Of a stretch of DNA of 64,000 nucleotides, positions 9,123 through 19,024 are shown one piece after another. The notes beneath the pieces were generated by a model. It had not been told where the DNA came from and did no database searches. It saw only the letters and a program-made list of their open reading frames with translations. The DNA is from Roseivivax sp. THAF197b (GTDB lineage: Bacteria > Pseudomonadota > Alphaproteobacteria > Rhodobacterales > Rhodobacteraceae). Position 1 is the stretch's first letter, and each line of letters starts with the position of its first letter. The DNA lies in contig NZ_CP045318.1 in the NCBI RefSeq assembly GCF_009363255.1, positions 3,027,501 to 3,091,500 of the forward strand, in the 5' to 3' direction. A program made the translations under genes and the position numbers.

Positions 9123-9923
9123 ATGGCGCACGCGAAAAATCACGACTACCACATCCTGAACCCCTCCATCTGGCCGTTCCTCGGGGCGGTGTCGGGCTTC
9201 GTCATGCTTTTCGGCGCGGTGCTCTGGATGAAGGACAGCGGCCCGTGGCTGTTCCTCATCGGCCTCGTGGGCGTCCTATACGTGATGTTCGCCTGGTGGT
9301 CGGATGTCATCGCCGAAAGCCAGGTGGGCGATCACACGCCCGTCGTGCAGATCGGCCTGCGCTACGGCTTCATCCTGTTCATCATGTCCGAGGTGATGTT
9401 CTTCTTCGCCTGGTTCTGGTCGTTCTTCAAACACGCCATGTACCCGATGGGCCCCGAAAGCCCCGCCGTGGACGGTGTCTGGCCGCCCGCGGGCATCGAG
9501 ACCTTCGACCCCTGGCACCTGCCGCTGATCAACACGCTGATCCTGCTCTGCTCGGGTGCGGCGGCGACCTGGGCGCACCACGCGCTCGTGCACGAGAACA
9601 ACCGCAAGGACATGAAGAACGGCCTGATCCTTGCCGTCGTGTTGGGCCTGATCTTCACGGTCTTCCAAGCCTATGAGTACAGCCACGCGGCCTTCGGCTT
9701 CTCCGGCAACATCTACGGCGCCAACTTCTTCATGGCGACGGGCTTCCACGGCGCGCATGTGATCATCGGAACGATCTTCCTGTTCATCTGCCTCCTGCGC
9801 CTGCAGCGCGGCCACTTCACGCAGACCAAGCACGTGGGCTTCGAGGCGGCTGCCTGGTACTGGCATTTCGTCGACGTCGTGTGGCTGTTCCTCTTCGCAG
9901 CGGTCTACGTCTGGGGCGGCTAA
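9123..9923 (+). CDS. ctaE: Cytochrome c oxidase subunit III
   Basis: Seven-helix core subunit III of the aa3 oxidase. The 266-residue protein begins [19 protein letters not shown], carries the conserved [14 protein letters not shown] and [15 protein letters not shown] segments, and has [13 protein letters not shown] in the sixth helix. It closes the assembly cluster; downstream comes an inverted repeat and then the SURF1 gene. Confidence 0.98.
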   Translation: MAHAKNHDYHILNPSIWPFLGAVSGFVMLFGAVLWMKDSGPWLFLIGLVGVLYVMFAWWSDVIAESQVGDHTPVVQIGLRYGFILFIMSEVMFFFAWFWSFFKHAMYPMGPESPAVDGVWPPAGIETFDPWHLPLINTLILLCSGAAATWAHHALVHENNRKDMKNGLILAVVLGLIFTVFQAYEYSHAAFGFSGNIYGANFFMATGFHGAHVIIGTIFLFICLLRLQRGHFTQTKHVGFEAAAWYWHFVDVVWLFLFAAVYVWGG

Positions 9924-9935
9924 GCTTCTACGGCA

Positions 9936-10075
9936 GGTGGGTTTTCACCCACCCTACGCCAGCGAGATCCTCGCAGCGCCCGGTCCCTTGGCCGGGCGTT
10001 CGCATGTCCGGGATTTGGCTTTCGTCGAACACATTCCAACGCGCACTGCCTGCGTAGGGTGGGTGAAAACCCACC
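9936..10075. repeat. 24-bp perfect inverted pair around a 92-bp spacer
   Basis: The left arm (9936-9959) and right arm (10052-10075) are exact reverse complements. Each arm also contains its own hairpin, GTGGGT-TTTC-ACCCAC on one side. The pair sits in the non-coding gap between ctaE and the SURF1 gene. It could act as a transcript end or processing site, or be a copy of a dispersed palindrome family. I see no second copy in this window. Confidence 0.85.
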
Positions 10076-10168
10076 GCCCCGACCAACGCCGCAACGCCCT
10101 CCATTGAACCCGCTGGCGCCAGACGATAGATGATCCTCCAGCCAAACAAGCGGATTCCGCCCGACCCC

Positions 10169-10852
10169 ATGCGCTTCATCGCCCCCCTTCTCTTCGGTCT
10201 GATCGGCTGTGCCATCCTGATCTCGCTCGGGACCTGGCAGGTGCAGCGCCTTGCCTGGAAAGAGGGCATTCTGGCCGAGATCGAAGCCCGCATCGACGGC
10301 GCGCCTGAACCGCTGCCGACCGTGATCGCGCCCAGCGACCAGCGCTACCAGCCCGTGGCTCTCAGCGGCACGATCGATGAGGGCGAGGTGCATGTGCTGG
10401 TCTCGACCAAGGCGCAGGGTGCCGGCTACCGGATCATCGCGCCCTTCACGACCGACGATGGCCGGACCATTCTGCTCGACCGTGGCTATGTCCCGAACGA
10501 GGCCAAGAGGCAGGAGCGCCGCACAGGCAAGACCACGATCACCGGCAATCTGCACTGGCCCGATGATCGCACCTCCTCGACCCCCGAGAACGACCGCGAC
10601 GCAAATATCTGGTTCGCCCGCGATATCGGCGCGATGGCCGATGCACTGCAAACCGAACCGCTTCTCGTGATCGCCAAGGGCGAAACCCCGCCCGCGCCCA
10701 CGATCCAGCCCCTGCCCGTGTCGATCACCGGCATCCCCAACGACCACCTGCAATACGCGATCACATGGTTCTCGCTCGCCGCGATCTGGGCGGGTATGAC
10801 TGTGTTCTACATCGCCCGCACGCGCAAAACCGCGAAAGGCTCCGCCACATGA
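10169..10852 (+). CDS. SURF1 family oxidase assembly protein
   Basis: SURF1/Shy1 proteins help place heme A into subunit I. The 227-residue product begins MRFIAPLLFGLIGCAILISLGTW, the first of two membrane helices, followed by QVQRLAWK; the second helix lies near the C-terminus (YAITWFSLAAIWAGMTVFYIA). The middle has RGYVPNEAKRQERR, a conserved family patch. An in-frame ATG at 10130 exists, but the family normally begins just before the first helix. The stop overlaps the thrC start (ATGA). Confidence 0.93.
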   Translation: MRFIAPLLFGLIGCAILISLGTWQVQRLAWKEGILAEIEARIDGAPEPLPTVIAPSDQRYQPVALSGTIDEGEVHVLVSTKAQGAGYRIIAPFTTDDGRTILLDRGYVPNEAKRQERRTGKTTITGNLHWPDDRTSSTPENDRDANIWFARDIGAMADALQTEPLLVIAKGETPPAPTIQPLPVSITGIPNDHLQYAITWFSLAAIWAGMTVFYIARTRKTAKGSAT

Positions 10853-12237
10853 AATACGTCTCGACCAGGGGGCAGGCCCCCGCGCTCGGCTTCGAGGAGA
10901 CGATGCTGTCGGGCCTCGCCCGCGACGGCGGCCTCTATGTGCCCGAGACGATCCCGCAGATGTCCCACGCCGATATTCGCGCGCTCCATGGCCTGCCCTA
11001 CGAGGAAGTCGCTTACCGCGTGATGCGCCCCTTCGTGGGCGATGCCTTCGATGATGCCACCTTCATGCGCCTCATCGAGAACGCCTATGCGAGCTTCGGC
11101 CACGACGCCCGCGCGCCGCTGGTGCAACTGGCACCCGGCCATTTCCTGGCAGAGCTCTTCCACGGGCCGACCCTGGCCTTCAAGGACTTCGCGATGCAGC
11201 TCATCGGCCAGATGTTCGAAGAAGCGCTGAAGCGTCGCGGCGACCGCGTCACCATCGTGGGCGCGACCTCAGGCGATACCGGATCCGCGGCGATCGAGGC
11301 GTTCCGGGGCCTCGATGCGGTCGATGTCTTCATCCTTTATCCCCATGGCCGCGTCTCGGACGTGCAGCGCCGCCAGATGACCACACCGACGGAAAGCAAC
11401 GTCCACGCCATCGCGCTCGACGGGCATTTCGACGATTGTCAGGCGCGTCTGAAGGACATGTTCAATCATTTCGAGTTCCGCGACGCGGTGCGGCTCGCTG
11501 GCGTCAACTCGATCAACTGGGGCCGCGTGCTGGCCCAGGTGGTCTATTTCTTCACCTCCGCCGTGGCGCTCGGTGCACCTGACCGGAAGGTCAGCTTCAC
11601 CGTGCCCACGGGCAATTTCGGCGACATCTTCGCGGGCTATATCGCCAAGCGCATGGGCCTGCCCATCGACAAGCTGGTGGTCGCCACCAACCAGAACGAC
11701 ATCCTGCACCGCTGCCTGTCGACGGGCGATTACAAGACCGACAAGGTCGAACCCTCGATCTCGCCTTCGATGGATATCCAGGTCAGCTCCAACTTCGAAC
11801 GCGCGCTCTTCGACGCCTACGGGCGCGACGGCGCGGCCATCGCCCAGCTCATGGACGAGTTGAAAGCGGGCGGCTTCCACGTCAGCCAAGGCGCGCTCGA
11901 GAAACTGCGCGAGGATTTCACCTCTGGCCGCGTGTCGGAAGACGAAACCCTTGCCATGATCACCCGCGCGCACAAGACGATGGGCGAGCTGCTCTGCCCG
12001 CACAGCGCCATCGGTGTCCACGTAGCCGAGCGGCATCTCGACCCCGCCGTGCCGATGGTCACGCTCGCCACCGCGCATCCCGCGAAATTCCCCGACGCGG
12101 TCGAAAAGGCGTCCGGCATCCGCCCACCTCTTCCTGCGCGCATGGCCGATCTCTTCGACCGGCCCGAGCGCATGACCCGCGCCGAGAACGACCTCACCAA
12201 GCTTGAAACCCTCATCAAGGAGCGTATCGCCCTTTGA
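10849..12237 (+). CDS. thrC: Threonine synthase
   Basis: PLP enzyme that turns O-phosphohomoserine into threonine. The 462-residue protein begins MKYVSTRGQAPALGFEE and carries the PLP lysine in GPTLAFKDFAMQ, followed by VGATSGDTGSAAI and the phosphate loop VPTGNFGDIFAGY. Start and stop both overlap neighbouring genes by four bases, which couples thrC to SURF1 and to the M16 peptidase. This SURF1-thrC-M16 order is typical of Rhodobacteraceae. Confidence 0.97.
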   Translation: MKYVSTRGQAPALGFEETMLSGLARDGGLYVPETIPQMSHADIRALHGLPYEEVAYRVMRPFVGDAFDDATFMRLIENAYASFGHDARAPLVQLAPGHFLAELFHGPTLAFKDFAMQLIGQMFEEALKRRGDRVTIVGATSGDTGSAAIEAFRGLDAVDVFILYPHGRVSDVQRRQMTTPTESNVHAIALDGHFDDCQARLKDMFNHFEFRDAVRLAGVNSINWGRVLAQVVYFFTSAVALGAPDRKVSFTVPTGNFGDIFAGYIAKRMGLPIDKLVVATNQNDILHRCLSTGDYKTDKVEPSISPSMDIQVSSNFERALFDAYGRDGAAIAQLMDELKAGGFHVSQGALEKLREDFTSGRVSEDETLAMITRAHKTMGELLCPHSAIGVHVAERHLDPAVPMVTLATAHPAKFPDAVEKASGIRPPLPARMADLFDRPERMTRAENDLTKLETLIKERIAL

Positions 12238-13496
12238 CCTCCCGCATCACCACGCTGCCCAACGGCTTCCGCATCGTCACCGAACACATGCCGCACCTGA
12301 AATCCGCAGCCCTCGGCATCTGGGTCTCGGCGGGCGGTCGGCATGAGCGCGAGACGGAAAACGGCATCGCGCATTTCCTCGAACATATGGCCTTCAAGGG
12401 CACGGCCTCCCGCTCGGCTCTGAAGATCGCCGAGGAGATCGAGGATGTGGGCGGCTACATCAACGCCTATACATCGCGCGAGACCACGGCCTATTTCGCG
12501 GGCGTGCTGGAGCCTGACGTGCCCCTCGCGCTGGAACTCATTGCCGATATCCTCCGCAACCCCGTCTTCGACCCGCGCGAGATCGAGACCGAGCGCCACG
12601 TGATCCTGCAGGAGATCGGTCAGGTCCGCGACACGCCCGACGACATCATCTTCGACTGGCTGCAGGAGACATCCTATCCCGGTCAGGCCATCGGCCGGTC
12701 GATCCTCGGCCCCTCAGCCAATGTCTCGCGCTTTGCAAAATCCGATCTCGCGGCCTTCGTGGACGAACATTACGGCCCCGATCAGCTGATCCTGTCGGCG
12801 GCCGGCGCTGTCGATCACGACCGGATCGTCAAACAGGCCGAAGCACTCTTCGGAGACATGGCGCCGCGCGCCTTCCGCGAAGCCGACCCCGCGCAATTCG
12901 GTGGCGGTGAGGTCCGCGAGACCCGCGCGCTTGAACAGGCGCATTTCGCGCTGGCGTTTGAGTCCCCCGGCTACCGCGCGCCCGAATTCTATCCCGCGCA
13001 GATCTATTCGACCGTGCTCGGCGGCGGAATGTCCTCGCGGCTGTTCCAGGAGGTGCGCGAAAAACGCGGCCTCTGCTACACGATCTTCGCCACCTCCGGC
13101 GCCTATGCCGACACGGGCACCACGACGATCTATGCAGGCACATCCGCGGACGAAGTCCCTGCCCTCGCCCACCTTGTCATCGACGAGATGAAGCGCGCGG
13201 CCTCCGACATCCGCAGCGAAGAGCTCGACCGCGCCCGCGCACAGCTCAAGGCCGGGCTTCTGATGGGACTCGAGTCGGCCTCCGCCCGTACGGAACGGCA
13301 GGCCCGCATGGTGCAGATCTGGGGCAAGGTCCCGCCGCTCGAGGACACCGTCGCCCGGATCGACGCCGTCACCCTCGAAGATGTCCGCATCTTTGCGGAA
13401 AACCTCGCGACGCGCGCGCCTGCAGCCATGGCACTTTACGGCCCGGTCTCGGACGCGCCCAGCCTTGACGATCTGAACGCCGCCCGCGCCGCCTGA
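12234..13496 (+). CDS. M16 zinc peptidase (processing-peptidase type), TTG start
   Basis: The 420-residue protein has the inverted zinc motif H47-F-L-E-H51 in GIAHFLEHMAFKGT and the downstream glutamate region ETERHVILQEI, so it should be an active member close to the mitochondrial processing peptidase beta family. The C-terminal half has the usual inactive M16 domain with RGLCYTIFA. The start is a TTG at 12234 that overlaps the thrC stop (TTGA) and is preceded by AAGGAG at a good distance; no ATG lies near the conserved N-terminus. It ends in the TGATG that starts the next gene. Confidence 0.93.
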   Translation: MTSRITTLPNGFRIVTEHMPHLKSAALGIWVSAGGRHERETENGIAHFLEHMAFKGTASRSALKIAEEIEDVGGYINAYTSRETTAYFAGVLEPDVPLALELIADILRNPVFDPREIETERHVILQEIGQVRDTPDDIIFDWLQETSYPGQAIGRSILGPSANVSRFAKSDLAAFVDEHYGPDQLILSAAGAVDHDRIVKQAEALFGDMAPRAFREADPAQFGGGEVRETRALEQAHFALAFESPGYRAPEFYPAQIYSTVLGGGMSSRLFQEVREKRGLCYTIFATSGAYADTGTTTIYAGTSADEVPALAHLVIDEMKRAASDIRSEELDRARAQLKAGLLMGLESASARTERQARMVQIWGKVPPLEDTVARIDAVTLEDVRIFAENLATRAPAAMALYGPVSDAPSLDDLNAARAA

Positions 13497-14080
13497 TGCT
13501 GAACCGCCGCCGGAAACTGAAGATCGAGACCGAGCGGCTGACGCTGCGCCCGCCCGTGCACGGTGATTTCAACGCCTGGTCGGCGCTGCGCCAGGACAGC
13601 CGCGAGTTCCTCACCCCGTGGGAGCCGACCTGGGCAGGCGATCACCTGACACGGCGCGCCTTCACCAACCGCGTCTACTGGGCGAACCGCTCGATCTCGG
13701 GCGGCGCGGCGGTGCCGGTCTTCCTTATCCGGCGCGAAGATCAGTCGCTTCTGGGCGCGCTCACCCTCGACAATATCCGCCGGGGGCCCGCGCAATCGGG
13801 CACGATGGGCTATTGGATCGGCGCGCCCTTCGCGCGGCAGGGCTATATGCGCGAGGCGATCGAGGCGATGGTGCACTACGCCTTCGAGCGTCTGGACCTG
13901 TCGCGGATCGAAGCCGCCTGCCTGCCTGAGAACGTGGCATCTCGCGGTCTTCTGGAACGCTCAGGCTTCAAGTACGAGGGCGTGGCGCAAAGCTACCTGC
14001 AGATCAACGGCCGCTGGCGCACCCATGTCCTTTACGCGGCCCTGCGCCTCGACCGTCGCGGCAAGACGCAAGTCGGCTAG
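13496..14080 (+). CDS. GNAT N-acetyltransferase, RimJ/RimL type
   Basis: A 194-residue GNAT enzyme. The N-terminal strand ETERLTLRPPVHGDF is typical of RimJ/RimL-like proteins, and the acetyl-CoA loop appears as GAPFARQGYMREAIEAM. The C-terminal VASRGLLERSGFKYEGV motif also fits. The substrate may be a ribosomal protein N-terminus or another amine; the sequence does not decide. The gene starts in the stop codon of the M16 peptidase and so belongs to the end of this operon. Confidence 0.88.
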   Translation: MLNRRRKLKIETERLTLRPPVHGDFNAWSALRQDSREFLTPWEPTWAGDHLTRRAFTNRVYWANRSISGGAAVPVFLIRREDQSLLGALTLDNIRRGPAQSGTMGYWIGAPFARQGYMREAIEAMVHYAFERLDLSRIEAACLPENVASRGLLERSGFKYEGVAQSYLQINGRWRTHVLYAALRLDRRGKTQVG

Positions 14081-14212
14081 GCCGCAGCCCCGCCAAAGGT
14101 CCCGGCCGGCGCAGGCGCCACGCGCCTGCAACATGACCGGCGTGCGGAGCCTAAGCTCCGCACACATCCAGATCACGTTGCCTTTCGCTGCAAGGCGGCA
14201 CATTCTGGACCC

Positions 14213-15124
14213 ATGCAGCTTTACCTCCCCATCGCCGAAGTTTCGGTCAACCTGATCCTCCTCTTGGGGCTCGGTACGCTGGTCGGCATGCTGTCGGGGA
14301 TGTTCGGCGTGGGCGGCGGCTTTCTGATCACGCCGCTCTTGTTCTTCATGGGCATTCCCCCCGCCGTGGCGGTGGCCACCGGCGCCAACCAGATCGTCGC
14401 CTCCTCGGTCTCGGGCGTTATGGCGCATCTCAAACGCCGCACGGTCGATCTGCGCATGGGCGTGGTCCTGCTCGCAGGCGGGCTCGTGGGCTCGGGCTTC
14501 GGCGTCTGGGTGTTCAATTTCCTGAAGGAGCAGGGTCAGGTCGATCTGCTCGTGCGCCTCGCCTACGTGATCTTCCTCGGGATCATCGGCGGGCTGATGT
14601 TCGTCGAAAGCGTCAACGCGATGCGCCGCTCGAAATCCGGCGGCAAGCGCAAGAAGCGGCACAGCCATGTCTGGGTGCACGGCCTGCCCTTCAAGATGCG
14701 CTTCCGCGCCTCGGGGCTCTATATCTCGGCCATTCCGCCCCTTCTCGTTGGTGCAGCGGTGGGCGTTCTGGCGGCGATCATGGGCGTGGGCGGCGGCTTC
14801 ATCATGGTGCCCGCGATGATCTACCTTCTGGGCATGCCCACGAAGGTTGTGATCGGCACGTCGCTCTTTCAGATCATCTTCGTGACCGCCTTCACCACGC
14901 TTCTCCATGCCACGACCACGCAGACCGTCGACATCGTTCTGGCCGTGGCGCTCATTGCCGGCGGCGTTCTGGGTGCGCAGGTGGGCGCTGTCGTGGGCTC
15001 CAAGCTCAAGGCGGAGCAGTTGCGCATCCTTCTCGCCTCTCTCGTCCTCGCGGTCTGCTTCAAGCTCGGCCTCGATCTGTTCCTGACCCCGGACGAGCTT
15101 TACGTTATCACGGAGGCCGGATGA
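14213..15124 (+). CDS. TauE/SafE family membrane exporter
   Basis: The 303-residue integral membrane protein has the two repeated TauE motifs: GMLSGMFGVGGGFLITPLLF near the N-terminus and AAIMGVGGGFIMVPAMIYL in the second half. The family exports sulfite and other organosulfur-derived anions. The loop between the halves is basic (KSGGKRKKRHSH). It overlaps the next gene by four bases; that gene is its usual partner in Rhodobacterales. Confidence 0.9.
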   Translation: MQLYLPIAEVSVNLILLLGLGTLVGMLSGMFGVGGGFLITPLLFFMGIPPAVAVATGANQIVASSVSGVMAHLKRRTVDLRMGVVLLAGGLVGSGFGVWVFNFLKEQGQVDLLVRLAYVIFLGIIGGLMFVESVNAMRRSKSGGKRKKRHSHVWVHGLPFKMRFRASGLYISAIPPLLVGAAVGVLAAIMGVGGGFIMVPAMIYLLGMPTKVVIGTSLFQIIFVTAFTTLLHATTTQTVDIVLAVALIAGGVLGAQVGAVVGSKLKAEQLRILLASLVLAVCFKLGLDLFLTPDELYVITEAG

Positions 15125-15891
15125 TGCGCCGCCTTCTGGCCCTTGCCGCGATGCTTCTGGCTGCTGCCCTGCCCGCAAAGGCGGCCGAGGACGTGGTCCT
15201 CGATCTCAGCCAGGACAGCGTCTCGATCTCCACCAATTTCGACGGCTCCGACCTTCTGATCTACGGGGCAGTGAAACGCGAAGACGCGATCCCGGACGAC
15301 AGTACGCTCGACGTCGTCATCACGGTGGAGGGGCCCTATGTGCCGCTCACGGTCTACCGCAAGGCGCGCGTCCTGGGCGTCTGGGTCAATACCGATGCGG
15401 TCGAGGTCGACCTCGCCCCGTCCTTCTACGCCGTGGCCACGACGCGGCCCTTCGGCGAGGTGCTCAGCAATGTCGAGGACCTGCGCCACCACGTCTCCAT
15501 CCCGCGCGCGATCCGGTCGGTGGGCGCGCCGGTGGAGGTGGAGAATGCGCAGGTCTTCACTGATGCCGTAATCCGCATCCGGGAGGCCGGAGGGCAATAC
15601 CGGCTCAACGATGGCGCGGTATCGGTCCGCGAACAGACGCTTTTTTCCACTCGCGTGCAATTGCCCGCGAACCTGACCGAGGGCACCTACCAGACCCGCA
15701 TCTTCCTGACCCGGGAGGGCCGCGTCGTAGGCCAGATGGCGCGCGATATCGAGGTGCGCAAGATCGGGCTTGGCCGCTGGCTCTACAATCTCTCGCAGGG
15801 CCAGCCGCTGCTCTACGGCCTTCTGGCGGTGGTGATCGCCCTCGTCGCGGGCTGGACTGCCTCCGCCGTCACGCAACTTCTGAGGTCCTGA
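15121..15891 (+). CDS. TIGR02186-type membrane-anchored protein
   Basis: The 256-residue product begins with a signal peptide (MMRRLLALAAMLLAAALPAKA), has a periplasmic domain of about 200 residues rich in beta strand, and ends in one membrane helix (LLYGLLAVVIALVAGWTASAV). Proteins of this type are nearly always encoded right after a TauE/SafE exporter in Rhodobacterales and Rhizobiales. Here the genes overlap (ATGATG), which suggests a complex of exporter and periplasmic subunit. The biochemical role is not known. Confidence 0.82.
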   Translation: MMRRLLALAAMLLAAALPAKAAEDVVLDLSQDSVSISTNFDGSDLLIYGAVKREDAIPDDSTLDVVITVEGPYVPLTVYRKARVLGVWVNTDAVEVDLAPSFYAVATTRPFGEVLSNVEDLRHHVSIPRAIRSVGAPVEVENAQVFTDAVIRIREAGGQYRLNDGAVSVREQTLFSTRVQLPANLTEGTYQTRIFLTREGRVVGQMARDIEVRKIGLGRWLYNLSQGQPLLYGLLAVVIALVAGWTASAVTQLLRS

Positions 15892-16340
15892 TGCCGCGCA
15901 CGCCGCCGCCCCTCCGCGCCGATTTTCCCGCCTTCGTGCCGCTGCAGACGCGCTGGAACGACAATGACGAATACGGCCATCTCAACAACGCCACCTATTT
16001 TGAGCTCTTCGATACCGCGATCACCTATTGGCAGATGGAGAACGGCATCAATGTCCGCGGCCCCGATGCCTGGCGCTTCGTGGTGGTCGAGAACGGCTGC
16101 ACCTATTTCCGCGAGGTGGGCTTTCCCGACGCGCTGAGCGCAGGCCTCAGGATCGCGCGTCTGGGCGGATCGTCCTACCGGATCGAGGTCGGGCTATTCC
16201 GCGAGGGCGAGGAGGAGGCCGCAAGCCTCGGCTTCTTCGTCAACGTGCTGACCGGCGCGGATACCCGCCCGACGCCCATTCCGGGCGATCTGCGCGCGCG
16301 GCTGTCCCGCATCGCGGTGCCCGAGGCGGCAGGAGGCTGA
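15891..16340 (+). CDS. Acyl-CoA thioesterase, hotdog fold
   Basis: A 149-residue single-domain thioesterase of the YbgC/4HBT type. The catalytic aspartate region is RWNDNDEYGHLNNATYFELFD, close to the family pattern in which an Asp is followed by GH-NN. The start overlaps the previous stop (TGATG). The acyl substrate cannot be deduced. Confidence 0.88.
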   Translation: MPRTPPPLRADFPAFVPLQTRWNDNDEYGHLNNATYFELFDTAITYWQMENGINVRGPDAWRFVVVENGCTYFREVGFPDALSAGLRIARLGGSSYRIEVGLFREGEEEAASLGFFVNVLTGADTRPTPIPGDLRARLSRIAVPEAAGG

Positions 16341-16407
16341 AACCCGTCCCTGTGATCGGCATTTCATGGTAGTCTGGTGACGGTTTCAAACACGAGGACG
16401 CGCCAAG

Positions 16408-16815
16408 ATGCTTCGCCTGACACTCGCCCTCTCCATGTCGTTCGCACTCGCGCTCTCTGCCGCACAGGCGCAGATGACCAGCGATGTCCGTTTCGATACC
16501 GGTAATTTCGGCACGCGCGTCTCCGGCACGATCACCGGAGACGAATACCACGACTTCAGGCTTGGCGCGTCCGAAGGACAGGAAATGTTCATCGAGCTTG
16601 TGGTCGGCGACAGCACCGGCAACGGCACTGTCTATTTCAATCTCCTGCCACCCGGCAGCGACGGGGTCGCGATCTATAACGGCTCCACCTATGGCACCAC
16701 GGCGACGATCGACCTGCCCGAGACCGGAACCTACACGATCCGGGTCTACCAGATGGGCAATGACCGCGACACCGGCGCCACGACCGGCTTCGATCTCAAC
16801 CTGTCGATCCAATAA
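16408..16815 (+). CDS. Secreted PliG-like protein (g-type lysozyme inhibitor fold)
   Basis: The 135-residue product has a clear signal peptide (MLRLTLALSMSFALALSAAQA) and a beta-rich mature domain. The pattern SGTITGDEYHDFRLGASEGQ, then DLPETGTYTIRVYQMGNDR and a final strand FDLNLSIQ, matches the layout of the E. coli periplasmic inhibitor of g-type lysozyme, as far as I can compare from memory. Similar proteins in Roseobacters often carry uninformative names. A protective role against animal or phage lysozymes is plausible but unproven. It converges with uvrC. Confidence 0.65.
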   Translation: MLRLTLALSMSFALALSAAQAQMTSDVRFDTGNFGTRVSGTITGDEYHDFRLGASEGQEMFIELVVGDSTGNGTVYFNLLPPGSDGVAIYNGSTYGTTATIDLPETGTYTIRVYQMGNDRDTGATTGFDLNLSIQ

Positions 16816-16839
16816 CGCCGCGCGCCTGCGCCTGCGGCA

Positions 16840-18720
16840 TCAGCCCTTTTCGTGGAAGAATCCGTAGATCCGTTCGGCCAGCGCCTCTGACACGCCCTCG
16901 ACCGCCTTGAGATCGGCGAGGTTCGCGCGGCTCACGGCCTTCGCGGATCCGAAATGCGCCAGAAGTGCGCGCTTGCGCGACGCCCCCACGCCCGAGATCT
17001 CGTCGAGCGGGTTCTTCCCCATCGACTTTGCGCGCTTCGCGCGGTGCGTGCCGATGGCAAAGCGGTGCGCCTCGTCCCGCATCCGTTGGACGAAGTACAG
17101 AACCGGGTCGTTGTGCCGAAGCGCGAAGGGCCGCTGGCCGATGCGGTGGAATTCCTCCTTGCCCGCATCCCGGTCGATGCCCTTGGCCACACCCACCATG
17201 GGGATGTCCTCGACCCCGTATTCGGCCATGATCTCATGCACCGCCGAGACCTGCCCGGCCCCGCCGTCGATCAGCAGTAGGTCCGGCCACATGCCCTTTT
17301 CACGGTCCGGATCTTCCTTCTGAAGCCGCTTGAACCGCCGGGTCAGCACCTCTTTCATCATGCCGAAATCGTCGCCCGGCACGAGGTCTTCACCCTTGAT
17401 GTTGAACTTGCGGTACTGGCTTTTCAGGAAACCCTCCGGCCCCGCGACGATCATGCCGCCGACCGCGTTCGTGCCCTGGATGTGGCTGTTGTCGTAGACC
17501 TCGACCCGCTCGGGCGGCGTATCGAGACCGAAAGCTTCCGCCAGCCCGCGCAGAAGCTTTGTCTGCGTCGCGGTTTCCGACATCTTCCGCGCGAGGCTCT
17601 CGCGGGCATTGCGCGCCGCCCCCTCGACCAGTTCGGCCTTCTCGCCCCGTTGCGGCACGAGGATCTCGACCTTGCGACCCAGCTTTTCGCTCAAGAGCTC
17701 GCACATCAGATCCGGGTTCTCGATCCCGTGGCTCAGGATCAGCTGCCGGGGCGGTTCCTTCGTGTCGTAGAACTGACCGATGAAGGCTTCCAGCACCTCG
17801 GCGGCATCCACATCCTCGCCCACGCGGGGGTAGAAATCGCGGTTGCCCCAGTTCTGGTTGGCCCGGATGAAGAAGACCTGCACGCAGGCCTGCCCATGCT
17901 CCATATGGAGCGCGATGATGTCCGCCTCCGAGACGCCGCGCGGGTTGATGCCCTGCACCGATTGCACCTGCGTCAGCGCGCGGATGCGGTCGCGCAGGGC
18001 GGCGGCGCGTTCGAACTCCATCGCCTCGGACGCCTCCGCCATCTGCGCGGCCAGCGTCTCCTGGATCTTCGTGTCGCGCCCCGACAGGAACCGTTCGGCG
18101 TCGCGCACCGTCTCTGCATACTCGGCCTCCGAGATGCGGCCCACGCAGGGCGCGCTGCAGCGTTTGATCTGATGCAGAAGACAGGGTCGCGTGCGCGTCT
18201 CGAACACCGAATCCGAGCAATTGCGCAGCAGGAACACCTTCTGCAGCTGGTTCAGCGTCCGGTTCACCGCACCCGCGCTGGCGAAGGGGCCGTAATAGGA
18301 CCCCTTTTCCCGCTTGGCGCCCCGATGCTTCTTGATCTGCGGATAGCTGTGATCGCCGGTCACGAGGATGTTCGGGAACGACTTGTCGTCGCGCAGGAGC
18401 ACGTTGAACTTGGGCTTGAGCTGCTTGATCAGGTTCTGCTCGAGCAGCAGCGCTTCGGTCTCGGTGCGCGTCGTGAGGAACATCATCGACGCCGTATCCG
18501 AAATCATCCGCGCGATGCGCCGCGAATGCCCCGAGGGCCGCGCGTAATTCGACACCCGCGCCTTCAGGTTGCGGGCCTTGCCCACATAGAGAACGCGGCT
18601 CTGCTCATCGAGCATCCGGTAGACACCGGGCGAGGAATCCAGCGTCTTGAGGTAACTCTGGATGCACTCGTGCCCGCGCAGGGGCGTGTCGCTTTCGCTC
18701 TCGGAATTGGCGTCAGTCAT
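16840..18720 (-). CDS. uvrC: Excinuclease ABC subunit C
   Basis: Makes the two incisions around a lesion in nucleotide excision repair. The 626-residue protein has the GIY-YIG nuclease at residues about 25-110 (SPGVYRM and [14 protein letters not shown]), the four-cysteine-type patch in [17 protein letters not shown], a UVR helix pair near residue 235 ([13 protein letters not shown]), the RNase H-like C-terminal nuclease ([16 protein letters not shown] and [11 protein letters not shown]), and a final helix-hairpin-helix region. Length is normal for the family. Confidence 0.98.
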   Translation of the reverse strand: MTDANSESESDTPLRGHECIQSYLKTLDSSPGVYRMLDEQSRVLYVGKARNLKARVSNYARPSGHSRRIARMISDTASMMFLTTRTETEALLLEQNLIKQLKPKFNVLLRDDKSFPNILVTGDHSYPQIKKHRGAKREKGSYYGPFASAGAVNRTLNQLQKVFLLRNCSDSVFETRTRPCLLHQIKRCSAPCVGRISEAEYAETVRDAERFLSGRDTKIQETLAAQMAEASEAMEFERAAALRDRIRALTQVQSVQGINPRGVSEADIIALHMEHGQACVQVFFIRANQNWGNRDFYPRVGEDVDAAEVLEAFIGQFYDTKEPPRQLILSHGIENPDLMCELLSEKLGRKVEILVPQRGEKAELVEGAARNARESLARKMSETATQTKLLRGLAEAFGLDTPPERVEVYDNSHIQGTNAVGGMIVAGPEGFLKSQYRKFNIKGEDLVPGDDFGMMKEVLTRRFKRLQKEDPDREKGMWPDLLLIDGGAGQVSAVHEIMAEYGVEDIPMVGVAKGIDRDAGKEEFHRIGQRPFALRHNDPVLYFVQRMRDEAHRFAIGTHRAKRAKSMGKNPLDEISGVGASRKRALLAHFGSAKAVSRANLADLKAVEGVSEALAERIYGFFHEKG

Positions 18721-19024
18721 CGGATCTTCATGATTCTCTGTATTGAGGCGATTCGCTTTCTGCGCTGCAATTGTCGCGGTCCCGGTTCAAGCCATTTTGC
18801 ATCCACGGAACCTGTGGATAAACCTATGGGGAAATTTTGGATCAGGCGAAATTTCCCTTTGTTTACGACAGTTTTGTTAACTTGCTCAATTTTTAGGCGA
18901 TTTTATAACGCACTGATTTTACGTCATAATATTTTGCCTATCGCACATCGCCCTGAAATTCATTGGATTTTTCAGACGTTGTAAGGAAAGCCCGGCCGCG
19001 GTGCATAACCTGACCTTGGGGAAG
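18721..19024. promoter_or_regulatory. AT-rich upstream region of uvrC with one perfect DnaA box
   Basis: No gene lies between the uvrC start and the FolM-like gene's stop. The middle (about 18830-18970) is strikingly AT-rich for this genome. A perfect DnaA box, TGTGGATAA (TTATCCACA on the other strand), lies at 18813-18821. The region must carry the uvrC promoter; the DnaA box suggests possible control by DnaA, but a chance match is possible. Confidence 0.55.
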
